NCBI GenBank assembly: GCA_041671505.1
Contig: JBAZBK010000009.1
Span: 1 to 64,000, forward strand
From: JACPDH01 sp041671505
Lineage (GTDB): Bacteria > Acidobacteriota > Thermoanaerobaculia > Gp7-AA8
DNA length: 64,000 bases
Direction of reading: 5' to 3'
In this document: one piece after another, positions 44,290 to 51,616 of the stretch
Position numbering within the stretch: position 1 is the first letter of the stretch
Layout of the letters: every line of letters begins with the position of its first letter
Notes under the pieces: generated by a model
Told to the model about the DNA's origin: nothing
Databases searched by the model: none
The model's input: only the letters and a program-made list of their open reading frames with translations
Translations under genes and position numbers: made by a program

Positions 44290-44410
44290 GAGAGAAGAGA
44301 GAAGAGTTAAGAGAGAAGAGTTAAGAGTTGGGGGTTGGCGGGAGCGCACCTGAGAAGGAACGGGTGGCAAACTCTTAACTCTTCTCTCTCAACTCTTAAC
44401 TCTTCTCTTT
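44290..44410. repeat. Simple-sequence hairpin, AGAAGAGTTAAGAG type
   Basis: The left arm (~44292-44329, units of AGAAGAGTTAAGAG) pairs with the right arm 44369-44410 (AACTCTTAACTCTTCTCTCT and so on), with one small indel. The right arm encodes the last residues and stop of the Rrf2 gene (KLEKRRVKS), so the repeat has become part of the coding sequence. Confidence 0.87.
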
Positions 44411-44883
44411 TCTAGCTTCTCTCGTCGTTGCCTTTCCGCTCGCACTTCCACCCGATGCCGTGCCCGCGCCGCCCGCCCCTCCTCCGCCACCATGTCCGCG
44501 AGCGTCTTCGCCTCGAGCAGCTCGGCGACGACGTCGCGCACCTCGCGCATGAGGGCCGAGAACGCGGGCGACGCCTCGAGCGGCGTCGGCTGGTAGAAGT
44601 TCTTCGACGCGCTCCGGACCGGCGCGAGAGGGCCATCGACCGCGCGGACGACATCGGCGATCGAGATCTCCGACGCGTCCATCGCGAGCTTGAAGCCTCC
44701 GTCGGCGCCGCGCCGCGACACGAGAAAGCCGGCGCCCGTCAGCTTGCGGAGGATCTGCTGCAGGAACGGCGCCGGGATCGTGAAGCGCTCGGTGATGTCG
44801 TGCGTCTTGCACCACCCCTCGCTCGCCTCCGCGATCGCGAGAAGCGCAAGGCAGCTGTACTCGCTGGCGACCGTCATTCGCAT
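44389..44883 (-). CDS. Rrf2-family transcriptional regulator
   Basis: A 164-residue winged-helix regulator from ATG 44883 (or two codons later). N-terminal Rrf2 domain: MTVASEYSCLALLAIAEA, recognition region ITERFTIPAPFLQQILRKLT, wing GFLVSRRGADGGFKLAM. The three spaced Cys that bind an Fe-S cluster in IscR/NsrR are absent, so it is more like CymR/RsrR-type non-cluster members. The C-terminal tail is highly charged, and its last codons lie in a simple-sequence repeat. It sits upstream of the sulfonate-type importer and probably controls it through the dyad at 44183-44199. Confidence 0.88.
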   Translation of the reverse strand: MRMTVASEYSCLALLAIAEASEGWCKTHDITERFTIPAPFLQQILRKLTGAGFLVSRRGADGGFKLAMDASEISIADVVRAVDGPLAPVRSASKNFYQPTPLEASPAFSALMREVRDVVAELLEAKTLADMVAEEGRAARARHRVEVRAERQRREKLEKRRVKS

Positions 44884-44959
44884 GGGGGCGATTGTGGGGG
44901 AGGGGGGGTGGGGGGTCAAGTTGACGGGAGATATGAATTGAATGGCACGTCAGCCCGAA

Positions 44960-45082
44960 ACCGAAATGAAGAATGTCGAATGAGGAATGAAGAATTGAGA
45001 AAAGGGGCCGTGGTCGTCGTCACGGCCGGGCATGCGCCTTTTCTTCATTCTTCATTCCTCATTCGACATTCTTCATTTCGGT
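44960..45082. repeat. Simple-sequence hairpin, CCGAAATGAAGAATGTCGAATG family (copy 2)
   Basis: Arms 44960-44994 and 45048-45082 are perfect 35-base inverted copies. A 53-base centre contains its own small palindrome (GGCCGTG and CACGGCC). The element fills the spacer between the Rrf2 start and the end of the hydrolase gene. Confidence 0.92.
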
Positions 45083-45128
45083 GCCCGCGCGGCTACACAT
45101 GATCATCGTTACCGGCGAGAAACGTGCG

Positions 45129-46004
45129 TCACTTCACATGTCCCCGCACAAACCCCGCCACCCTCTCGAAGTACGCGTTCCCTCCAACCTCCGTCAGGTC
45201 GTTGTGGTCCGCGCCATGAATGACCAACATCTCCTTCGGCCCTTCGAGCGCGGCGTAGAGCTCCTTGCCGCAGGCGAAGGGGATGATCGTGTCGGCGTCG
45301 CCGTGGATGACGAGCACCGGCACGCGGGCGCGGTTGAGTGAGCGCGCGGTCGGCAGGGAGTTGCCGAGGAGGTAGCCCAGGGGCTTGCGGTAGGCGTTGT
45401 TCGCGACGCTTGCGGCCGAGGGGAACGAACTTTGGATCACGACACAGCGGACGCTGCGGTTCGCTGCGACGTCCGCGGCGTAGGCTCCGCCGAGCGATTC
45501 TCCGTAGAGCGCGATGCGTTCGGCCGGCGCGCCGAGCGTCGTCCGCGCGTAGTCGTAGACCGCGAGACCGTCGACGTAGAGCTTCGACTCGCTCGGAGAG
45601 CCTTCACTCTTTCCGTAGCCGCGGTAGTCGAAGAGGAGCACCGAGATTCCGCGCCGCTCGAGCTCTTCCGCGGTATCGGCGCGATGCGACAGGTTTCCTC
45701 CGTTGCCATGAAAGAAGATCAGCAGCGGCGCGTCCGCGTCCTTTGCGGAGAAGAGCCACGCGTGGAGCTTCAGGCCGTCAGGCGTCGTGATGATGTGCTC
45801 GGTCGGTCTGGGCTCGAGCGCGCTCACGTCCCAGTTTCCGGTGGGGTACTTGTCGGGAAAGAAGAGGGTGCTCCGCTTCATCACGTTGACGAGGGCCCAG
45901 AGGAGGGCGGTGACGACGAAGAGCCAGAGAAGAGCCTGCGCCGCGAGGCGGGGGGGGGGGGGGGGGGGGAGGGCGAGGAGGGCGAGCATCGGCGGTTGGA
46001 TCAT
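45129..46004 (-). CDS. Membrane-anchored alpha/beta hydrolase with homopolymeric tract
   Basis: About 291 residues. From ATG 46004 the protein begins MIQPPMLALLALPPPPPPRL, then one membrane helix (ALLWLFVVTALLWALVNV), then an alpha/beta-hydrolase domain of the ABHD13/BEM46-like type. Oxyanion region FFHGNGGN; nucleophile Ser in YGESLGGA; acid Asp in HGDADTIIP; His in HGADHNDL. Neither ATG (46004 or 45989) has a ribosome site. The Pro run is encoded by 20 consecutive C on the coding strand, so single-base slippage would switch the frame. Substrate unknown. Confidence 0.87.
   Translation of the reverse strand: MIQPPMLALLALPPPPPPRLAAQALLWLFVVTALLWALVNVMKRSTLFFPDKYPTGNWDVSALEPRPTEHIITTPDGLKLHAWLFSAKDADAPLLIFFHGNGGNLSHRADTAEELERRGISVLLFDYRGYGKSEGSPSESKLYVDGLAVYDYARTTLGAPAERIALYGESLGGAYAADVAANRSVRCVVIQSSFPSAASVANNAYRKPLGYLLGNSLPTARSLNRARVPVLVIHGDADTIIPFACGKELYAALEGPKEMLVIHGADHNDLTEVGGNAYFERVAGFVRGHVK
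45950..45969. repeat. 20-base poly-G (poly-C on coding strand) tract
   Basis: Twenty consecutive G on the plus strand, read as six Pro codons plus flanking bases near the N-terminus of the alpha/beta hydrolase. The present length is in frame. Tracts of this length are prone to slipped-strand mispairing and to sequencing error. Confidence 0.9.
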
Positions 46005-46037
46005 ACGTACGCTCTTTGATTCCAAGGCCAGATTGAG

Positions 46038-46156
46038 AACCGAAATGAAGAATGTCGAATGCGGAATGAAGAATGAAGAAAGTGGGCGCGAGAAGTCAGT
46101 GAAGCCGGCGAACTTCTCCATTCTGCATTCCGCATTCGACATTCTTCATTTCGGTT
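46038..46156. repeat. Simple-sequence hairpin, CCGAAATGAAGAATGTCGAATG family (copy 3)
   Basis: Arms 46038-46068 and 46126-46156 are perfect 31-base inverted copies around 57 bases. The element occupies the spacer between the hydrolase start and the rph stop, so the hydrolase promoter must lie within or beside it. Confidence 0.92.
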
Positions 46157-46199
46157 TCTTCGCGAGTCTCGAAATGATAGGTCGAGGGCGAAAAGCGCC

Positions 46200-46991
46200 C
46201 TACTTCTTGAACTTCGACTTCAGTCGCTCTCTCGCGATCTCGTCGATCTGCGCGAGCAGCGGTGAAATGAGCTCCCGCTGCTTCGCGACGAGCTGCTCGA
46301 TCCCCCCCTTCGCCAGGGCGATCATCGCGGTCATCTCCTCTTCGCTGAAGCTCCCTTTTTCGGCGGTGCCCTGCAGCTCGATGAACTTCATCGCGTCGGT
46401 CGCCACGATGTTCATGTCGACCTCGGCGGTCGAGTCTTCGCTGTAGTCGAGGTCGAGGTACGGCATGCCGTGATGGATGCCGACGGAGACCGCGGCAACC
46501 TGCGAGCGCACCGGCCAGTTCACCATCTTCTTGTTGAGGTAGATCTTCCCGAGCGCGAGGACGAGCGCGACGTAGCCGCCGGTGATCGACGCGCAACGCG
46601 TGCCGCCGTCGGCCTGGATCACGTCGCAATCGATGATCACCGTCCGCTCGCCGAGCGCCTCCTGGTCGATCGTGCCGCGAAGCGCGCGTCCGATCAGGCG
46701 CTGGATCTCGAGCGTCCGGCCTCCCTGCTTTCCTTTCGCGGCCTCGCGCTGATTCCGCTCATTCGTCGCGCGCGGGAGCATGCCGTACTCGGCGGTGACC
46801 CAGCCCTTGCCGCTGCGGAAAAGGAAAGGAGGAACCTTGTCCTCGATCGACGCGGTGCAGATGACGCGCGTGTCGCCCATTTCGATCAGGACCGAGCCTT
46901 CGGCGTGCTTGTTGAAGTCGGGGCGGATGACGACGGGCCGGAGCTCGTCCGTTGCGCGCCCGCCGGAGCGGGCCTTGGGGGAGGTTGTCAT
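46200..46991 (-). CDS. rph: Ribonuclease PH
   Basis: A 263-residue phosphorolytic 3'-5' exoribonuclease that trims tRNA 3' ends. The chain starts RATDELRPVVIRPDFNKHAE and carries the phosphate- and RNA-binding signatures RNQREAAKGKQGGRTLEIQR and DCDVIQADGGTRCASITGGY, then DLDYSEDSTAEVDMNIV. The C-terminal ~25 residues (Lys/Arg-rich, ERLKSKFKK) exceed the E. coli length of 238. The gene appears to stand alone between two repeat-filled spacers. Confidence 0.96.
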   Translation of the reverse strand: MTTSPKARSGGRATDELRPVVIRPDFNKHAEGSVLIEMGDTRVICTASIEDKVPPFLFRSGKGWVTAEYGMLPRATNERNQREAAKGKQGGRTLEIQRLIGRALRGTIDQEALGERTVIIDCDVIQADGGTRCASITGGYVALVLALGKIYLNKKMVNWPVRSQVAAVSVGIHHGMPYLDLDYSEDSTAEVDMNIVATDAMKFIELQGTAEKGSFSEEEMTAMIALAKGGIEQLVAKQRELISPLLAQIDEIARERLKSKFKK

Positions 46992-47035
46992 GGGGACCTA
47001 TATAGATGAGATTGCGGTTGGTTGGAAGGGCGATT

Positions 47036-47276
47036 GCTGAATGCGGATTGCAGAATGCGGAATGCGGAGTGAAATGCGGAATTCGGATTGCGGAATGCGG
47101 AATGGGAATGCGGCCGGTGAACCGAAATGTCGAATGTTGAATGAGGAATGGAGAATGTAGAAAGGGGAGTACGGCAAGTCCGAGGTCAGTCTCCTTTCTT
47201 CATTCCTCATTCTTCATTCGACATTCGACATTTCGGTTCTGATTCTGCCTTTCATTCCGCATTCCCACTTCCGCAT
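47036..47276. repeat. Nested simple-sequence hairpin (copy 4 plus GCGGAATG outer arms)
   Basis: Inner arms 47120-47150 and 47201-47237 belong to the CCGAAATGTCGAATG family, with an extra GAATGAA unit on the right. The outer arms are GCGGAATG-type tracts at 47036-47112 and their inverse at about 47250-47276. The outer right arm reaches the glgC stop codon. The spacer between rph and glgC is entirely made of these repeats. Confidence 0.88.
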
Positions 47277-48508
47277 TACTCCAGAACCGTCCCCTTCGGA
47301 ATCACGACGATGCCCGACTCGGTGACGGTGAAGCGCTGGCGGTCGGCCTCGAGGTCGTAGCCGATCGTCATGCGGGGAGGGATCTTCACGCCCTTGTCGA
47401 TGATTGCGCGCCTGATCCTCGAGTGGCGGCCGATCTCGACGCCGTCCATCAGGATCGAGCCTTCGACGTCGGAGAACGAATGGATGCGCACCTTCGGCGA
47501 GAGGATCGACCGGTTGATGACGCCGCCCGAGATGATGACCCCCTCGGCGACGAGCGAGTTCGTCGCGCGGCCGATTCGCTGCGGCTCGTCGAAGACGAAC
47601 TTCGCCGGCGGCAGGTTCAGCCACGCCGAGCGGAGCGGCCACTGCGAGTTGTAGAGGTTGAACTTCGGCGAGATGGAGATCAGGTCCATCGACGCCGTGT
47701 AGTACGAGTCGATCGTTCCGACGTCGCGCCAGTAGCCGCGCGCCTCGGCTTCCTCGCCCGGAACGACGTTCGTCCCGAAGTCGTACGCCATCACCTTCGC
47801 CTCCCCGTACATCTGGGGAATGATCTCCTTGCCGAAGTCGTGCGCCGAGTCGCGCAGCGCGTTCGATTCGAGAACGTCGATGATCGCGCTCGCCTTGAAG
47901 ATGTAGTTGCCCATCGAGGCGAGCACCTCGTCGGGACGGCCGGGGATCGTCTTCGCCCCTTCCTTCGGCTTTTCGACGAAGCCGGTCACGCGGAACGAGT
48001 CGTCGATCTCGATGACGCCGAACTGGTTCGCCTCGGCGAGAGGAACGGGAATCGTCGCGATCGTCAGGTCGGCGTCGGTCTCCAGGTGGAAATCCATCAT
48101 CTGCGCGACGTCCATCTTGTAGATGTGGTCGCCGCCGAAGACGCAGACGTGCGTCGGCTTCTCGTCGAAGATCAGCTCGAGGTTCTGGTAGACGGCGTCG
48201 GCCGTGCCGCGGAACCAGAAGGGCCCCTTGCGCATCTGCGCGGGAACGACGTCGACGTACTGGCCGATCTCCGCGGAGAGGCGCCAGGTGCGCGAGATGT
48301 GCTCGATCAGCGAGTTCGACTTGAACTGTGTGAGGACCTTGACCTTGTAGAAGCCGGAGTTGACGAAGTTGTTGAGGACGAAGTCGATGATCCGGTAGCG
48401 GCCGCCAAACGGCACCGCGGGCTTCGCGCGATCGCGCGTGAGCGGATAGAGCCGCTCGCCCATTCCGCCGGCGAGCACCATCGTCAGCGTGTTCCGGTAT
48501 GTCTGCAT
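47276..48508 (-). CDS. glgC: Glucose-1-phosphate adenylyltransferase (ADP-glucose pyrophosphorylase)
   Basis: A 410-residue enzyme making ADP-glucose from glucose-1-phosphate and ATP, the committed step of glycogen synthesis. ATG 48508 follows GGGAGGA. Signatures: the catalytic loop LAGGMGERLYPLTRDRAKPA, FGGRYRIIDFVLNN, GTADAVYQNL, GGDHIYKMD, GFVEKPKEG, and a C-terminal left-handed beta-helix (SILSPKVRIHSFSDVEGSIL). Allosteric regulation is usual for the family. No other glg gene is adjacent. Its stop codon abuts the repeat-filled spacer. Confidence 0.96.
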   Translation of the reverse strand: MQTYRNTLTMVLAGGMGERLYPLTRDRAKPAVPFGGRYRIIDFVLNNFVNSGFYKVKVLTQFKSNSLIEHISRTWRLSAEIGQYVDVVPAQMRKGPFWFRGTADAVYQNLELIFDEKPTHVCVFGGDHIYKMDVAQMMDFHLETDADLTIATIPVPLAEANQFGVIEIDDSFRVTGFVEKPKEGAKTIPGRPDEVLASMGNYIFKASAIIDVLESNALRDSAHDFGKEIIPQMYGEAKVMAYDFGTNVVPGEEAEARGYWRDVGTIDSYYTASMDLISISPKFNLYNSQWPLRSAWLNLPPAKFVFDEPQRIGRATNSLVAEGVIISGGVINRSILSPKVRIHSFSDVEGSILMDGVEIGRHSRIRRAIIDKGVKIPPRMTIGYDLEADRQRFTVTESGIVVIPKGTVLE

Positions 48509-48582
48509 GCCCGACCGTCCTCCCGCCCCCGCGCGCCCGGGCGGGGGCACCCCGACCCTCCGGGATTCCCGGCCCTGCCGCG

Positions 48583-48597
48583 TGGCATTCCGTTTGC
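48583..48597 (+). promoter_or_regulatory. Possible sigma-54 promoter upstream of the DnaJ-like gene
   Basis: TGGCATTCCGTTTGC fits the -24/-12 consensus (TGGCAC-N5-TTGC) with the correct 10-base GG-to-GC spacing; only the C after TGGCA differs. The start point would be about 48609, nine bases before the ATG, leaving almost no leader. No enhancer-binding protein is nearby. Confidence 0.3.
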
Positions 48598-48617
48598 CGA
48601 TGCTCTAATCTCGTTCC

Positions 48618-49643
48618 ATGGCGGACCGTGATTATTACGAAATACTCGGCATCAAGAAGGGTGCCACGGACGAGGAAATAAAGAAAGCGTACCGCCGCCT
48701 CGCGCGCAAGCACCACCCCGACGTCAATAAGGGTGCGAAGGACTCGGAAAACCGATTCAAGGAAATCAGCGAGGCGTACGCGGTTCTCAGCGACAAAGAG
48801 AAGCGGGAGCAGTACGACCGGCTCGGCCGTGAGGCGTTCAACTTCAACAGCGCCGGACCAGGAGGCGGCGGGCCGTTTCCAGGCTTCGACTTCGACTTCT
48901 CGCAGTTCACGGGCGGGGGAGGACGTGGGAAACGCGGAGGAGCGAAAGTCTCCGATTTCCGCGACATCTTCGGCGATCTCTTCGGCGGCGCGGGGCGAAG
49001 CGCGGCACCGGCGCGCGGAAGCGATGTCGAAGCGCGGACGACGCTCGAGTTCGGCGACGCCGTGCGCGGCACGACGCTTCAGCTCTCGATCCAGACGCAG
49101 GGCGAATGCTCGAACTGCCGCGGTCTCGGCAACGTGAAGAACCAGATCTGCCCCCGCTGCGGCGGCTCCGGCATGGCTCCCTCGACACAGAACGTGAAGG
49201 TGAAGCTGCCCGAAGGGGTAAGCGACGGACAGACCGTGCGCCTCGCGGGCAAAGGGGGAGCGGGACAGAAGGGAGCGCCGCCCGGCGACCTGCTGATCCA
49301 CGTCTCGGTCAAACCGCATCCTTTCTTCGAGCGACGCGGCAACGACATCCACATCGAGCTTCCGGTCACCCTCGGCGAAGCCGTGCATGGCGGCGAGATC
49401 GACGTTCCGACGATCCACGGCCCCGTGAGGGCTCGAATCCCGGCCGGCACGCAGAGCGGCCAGACGTTCCGGCTCTCCGGCAAGGGCGTGAAGAACAACC
49501 GCGGCGCCGGCCATGGTGACCACTACTACCGTGTCATGATCCACATCCCCGGCCAGCTCAGCGAAGCGACAAAGAAGAAACTCGACGAGATCGACACCGC
49601 GTACGAGGAGAACCCGAGGGCGAAGCTGAAGACGGGGCTGTAG
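48618..49643 (+). CDS. DnaJ-family co-chaperone with reduced zinc finger
   Basis: A 341-residue J-domain protein. J domain residues 4-70 with HPD at 33-35 (RKHHPDVNKG), which stimulates DnaK ATPase. A Gly/Phe-rich linker runs from 75 to 130 (GGGPFPGFDFDFSQFTGGGG). The Cys-rich region has only two CxxC motifs (C164-C167 and C178-C181: CSNCRGLG, CPRCGGSG) instead of the four of DnaJ. The C-terminal substrate-binding domains follow (VKLPEGVSDGQTVRLAGKGG, HPFFERRGNDIHIELPVTLG). It is intermediate between DnaJ and CbpA. No dnaK or grpE is adjacent. The 5' leader lacks a ribosome site. Confidence 0.93.
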   Translation: MADRDYYEILGIKKGATDEEIKKAYRRLARKHHPDVNKGAKDSENRFKEISEAYAVLSDKEKREQYDRLGREAFNFNSAGPGGGGPFPGFDFDFSQFTGGGGRGKRGGAKVSDFRDIFGDLFGGAGRSAAPARGSDVEARTTLEFGDAVRGTTLQLSIQTQGECSNCRGLGNVKNQICPRCGGSGMAPSTQNVKVKLPEGVSDGQTVRLAGKGGAGQKGAPPGDLLIHVSVKPHPFFERRGNDIHIELPVTLGEAVHGGEIDVPTIHGPVRARIPAGTQSGQTFRLSGKGVKNNRGAGHGDHYYRVMIHIPGQLSEATKKKLDEIDTAYEENPRAKLKTGL

Positions 49644-49672
49644 CGGGGATGGTGGGAGGGCCGCAGGGAGGA

Positions 49673-49830
49673 GTTGTTAGTTTTTAGTTGTTAGTTGTTA
49701 GACGGGAATGGCAGGCCGCGACTTCTTCCTGACAACGCAGCTACCGGCGACCTCCATCCTCTTCCCAACGCGGGTCGAATCCTTCAGCCAGCGCAGACTG
49801 TCTAACAACTAACAACTAACAACTAACAAC
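49673..49830. repeat. Simple-sequence hairpin, GTTGTTAGTTGTTAG type
   Basis: Arms 49673-49702 and 49801-49830 consist of four GTTGTTA-type units and are inverted copies (29 of 30 match). The right arm ends three bases before the next start codon, so it occupies the ribosome-binding position of that gene. Confidence 0.92.
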
Positions 49831-49833
49831 TGC

Positions 49834-50550
49834 ATGCCCCACGACATCTACATCATCGGCGACTCCCACATCGGCCTCGCGGACGGCGACGAGGCGAAGA
49901 TCGTCGCGTGGCTCGACCGGTTCGCGGCGCTGAAGCCGAAGGCGCTCTACCTGAACGGCGACGTTTTTCACTACTTCATCGGCCATCGCAACTTCGTGAC
50001 GACATCAGTGGAGAAGTTCTTCGCGAAGCTGAAGGAGCTGCGAGACTCGGGCGTCGAGGTTCACTACGTCGAAGGGAACCGCGACTTTTTCCTCGAGGGC
50101 TCGATCGCGGAGGCGTCGGTCTCGACGCTCTCGATCAGGCGCGACATCGTGGCGGGAACCCGCCGCATCCTCGTGATCCACGGCGACATGATCAACGACC
50201 GCGACCGGATGTACCGCTTCTGGCGCCGCTTCTCGAAGAATCCCGTCATGCGCTTCGCCGTGAAGATGATTCCGATGGGGATCGCCAGGCGGATCGTCGA
50301 CGAGATGGAGGCGAAGCTCGCGCGGACGAACTTCAAGCACCGCTACCGGATTCCGACCGAGATCATGGAGGAGTACGGCGCCAGGCGCGCGGCCGAAGGC
50401 TACGACATGGTCGTCTTCGGCCACTTCCACAAGAAGCTCGAGATCCCCGCCGGTACCGCGCTCGTCTGCGTCCTCCCGGCATGGTTCGACGGAGGCGAAG
50501 CGCTGCGCGTGGATGAGGAGACGGGGGAGTGGGAGTGGGTGAGCGTGTGA
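49834..50550 (+). CDS. LpxH-like UDP-2,3-diacylglucosamine diphosphatase
   Basis: A 238-residue calcineurin-type phosphoesterase. Metal-binding blocks are all present: GDSHIG (D10, H12), NGDVFHYF (D43), EGNRDFF (GNRD 81-84, the LpxH hallmark), IHGDMINDRD (H116) and GHFHK near residue 197. Length matches LpxH, which hydrolyses UDP-2,3-diacylglucosamine to lipid X in lipid A synthesis, acting at the inner membrane. Other LpxH-like or YbbF-type phosphatases are possible. The start codon abuts a repeat arm and has no ribosome site. A hairpin terminator follows. Confidence 0.87.
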   Translation: MPHDIYIIGDSHIGLADGDEAKIVAWLDRFAALKPKALYLNGDVFHYFIGHRNFVTTSVEKFFAKLKELRDSGVEVHYVEGNRDFFLEGSIAEASVSTLSIRRDIVAGTRRILVIHGDMINDRDRMYRFWRRFSKNPVMRFAVKMIPMGIARRIVDEMEAKLARTNFKHRYRIPTEIMEEYGARRAAEGYDMVVFGHFHKKLEIPAGTALVCVLPAWFDGGEALRVDEETGEWEWVSV

Positions 50551-50581
50551 CCGCTCTCCACATCCGTCGATTGGGAAAGGC

Positions 50582-50678
50582 CGAAGTGAGAACGCAGAAC
50601 GATGAAGTGTGAACCCAGAAAGGGGCTGAGCAGCCCCTTTTCTGGATTCTGAGTTCAACGTTCTACGTTCTCACTTCG
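50582..50678. repeat. Long imperfect hairpin between lpxH-like and PhnP-like genes
   Basis: The arms 50582-50628 and 50631-50678 are inverted, with several mismatches (CGAAGTGAGAACG against CGTTCTCACTTCG). The tip is a perfect G/C stem that works as the terminator annotated separately. The AGAACG/GTGAGAAC units again resemble short tandem repeats. Confidence 0.85.
50619..50641 (+). terminator. Rho-independent terminator
   Basis: The perfect stem AAAGGGGCTG / CAGCCCCTTT has a two-base loop and ends in TTTT. It lies about 70 bases after the LpxH-like stop and forms the tip of a longer hairpin. Confidence 0.8.
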
Positions 50679-50705
50679 CTGTTGATTTACACTCGCCCAA
50701 CCCCC

Positions 50706-51479
50706 ATGAAAGTCTCCTTCCTCGGCACCGGCACTTCCACAGGCGTTCCGACTGTCGGATGCCGCTGCAGGGTCTGCACGTCGACGAATCCTAAGAACGT
50801 GCGGTTCCGGCAGTCGATCAGGATCGAGGCGAAGGGAAAGCACATCCTCGTCGACACGACGCCCGACCTCAGGACGCAGCTGCTGCGCGACCCGATCCCG
50901 CGGCTCGACGCGGTGCTGCTGACGCACTCGCACTCCGACCACGTGATGGGGCTCGACGACATCCGCCCCTTCAACTTCTTCCAGCGCGAGACGATCCCCG
51001 TCTATGCCTCGCCTCCGACGGCGAAGGCTGTGCGTCGCGCCTTCAGCTACATCTGGGATCCGCACGCGCAGATCGGCGGCGGCAAGCCGCAGATCGACCT
51101 TCGCGAGATCGACGGGCCGTTCGATTTCTACGGCATCGACATCGTCCCGATCCCCGTCCGCCACGGCGACTGGACGATCCTCGGGTTTCGCATCGGCCCC
51201 TTCGCCTACATCACCGACACGAACGGCATCCCCGAGGAGTCGCGACGCCTGTTGGAAGGAGTCGACACGATCGCGCTCGACGGCCTCCGGCCCGCGCCAA
51301 CGCACCCGACCCACTTCACCATCGGCGAGGCGGTCGAGGAGGCGAAGGCGATCGGCGCGCGCAAGACCTGGCTCATCCACATGAGCCACGACGCGGAGCA
51401 CGAGGAAGTGGATGCTGGGCTTCCTGCGGGCATTTCGCTCGCGTACGATGGCCTCGAACTCGTCTTTGACGAGAATTGA
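50706..51479 (+). CDS. PhnP-like metallo-beta-lactamase-fold phosphodiesterase
   Basis: A 257-residue MBL-fold hydrolase. MKVSFLGTGTSTGVPTVGCR opens the chain. The Cys trio C19, C21, C24 (GCRCRVC) matches the structural zinc site of PhnP, and the catalytic motif is THSHSDH (H74, H76, D78, H79). Further metal ligands: PVRHGDW, ITDTNGIPE and LIHMSHDAEH. PhnP cleaves cyclic phosphoribosyl phosphates in phosphonate breakdown, but many relatives act in general nucleotide repair. No other phn genes are here. The stop codon lies inside a GAATTGA tract (ending FDEN). Confidence 0.9.
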   Translation: MKVSFLGTGTSTGVPTVGCRCRVCTSTNPKNVRFRQSIRIEAKGKHILVDTTPDLRTQLLRDPIPRLDAVLLTHSHSDHVMGLDDIRPFNFFQRETIPVYASPPTAKAVRRAFSYIWDPHAQIGGGKPQIDLREIDGPFDFYGIDIVPIPVRHGDWTILGFRIGPFAYITDTNGIPEESRRLLEGVDTIALDGLRPAPTHPTHFTIGEAVEEAKAIGARKTWLIHMSHDAEHEEVDAGLPAGISLAYDGLELVFDEN

Positions 51480-51594
51480 AAATTGAAAATTGAAAAACAA
51501 ACATCCAATACGGCTTGTTAATATGAAAGGTAGTTTTGGTACATTGATATGAATCCTGCACGTTTTTCAATTTTCAATTTTCAATTTTCAATTC
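51473..51594. repeat. Simple-sequence hairpin, GAATTGAAAATTG type
   Basis: The left arm 51473-51498 (AATTGAAAATTGAAAATTG) overlaps the stop codon of the PhnP-like gene. The inverted right arm is 51562-51594 (TTTTTCAATTTTCAATTTTC). The 60-base centre is AT-rich, unlike the surrounding genes. The arm ends 23 bases before aroA. Confidence 0.9.
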
Positions 51595-51616
51595 CGAGCC
51601 CGAACCCGAGCCCGCG

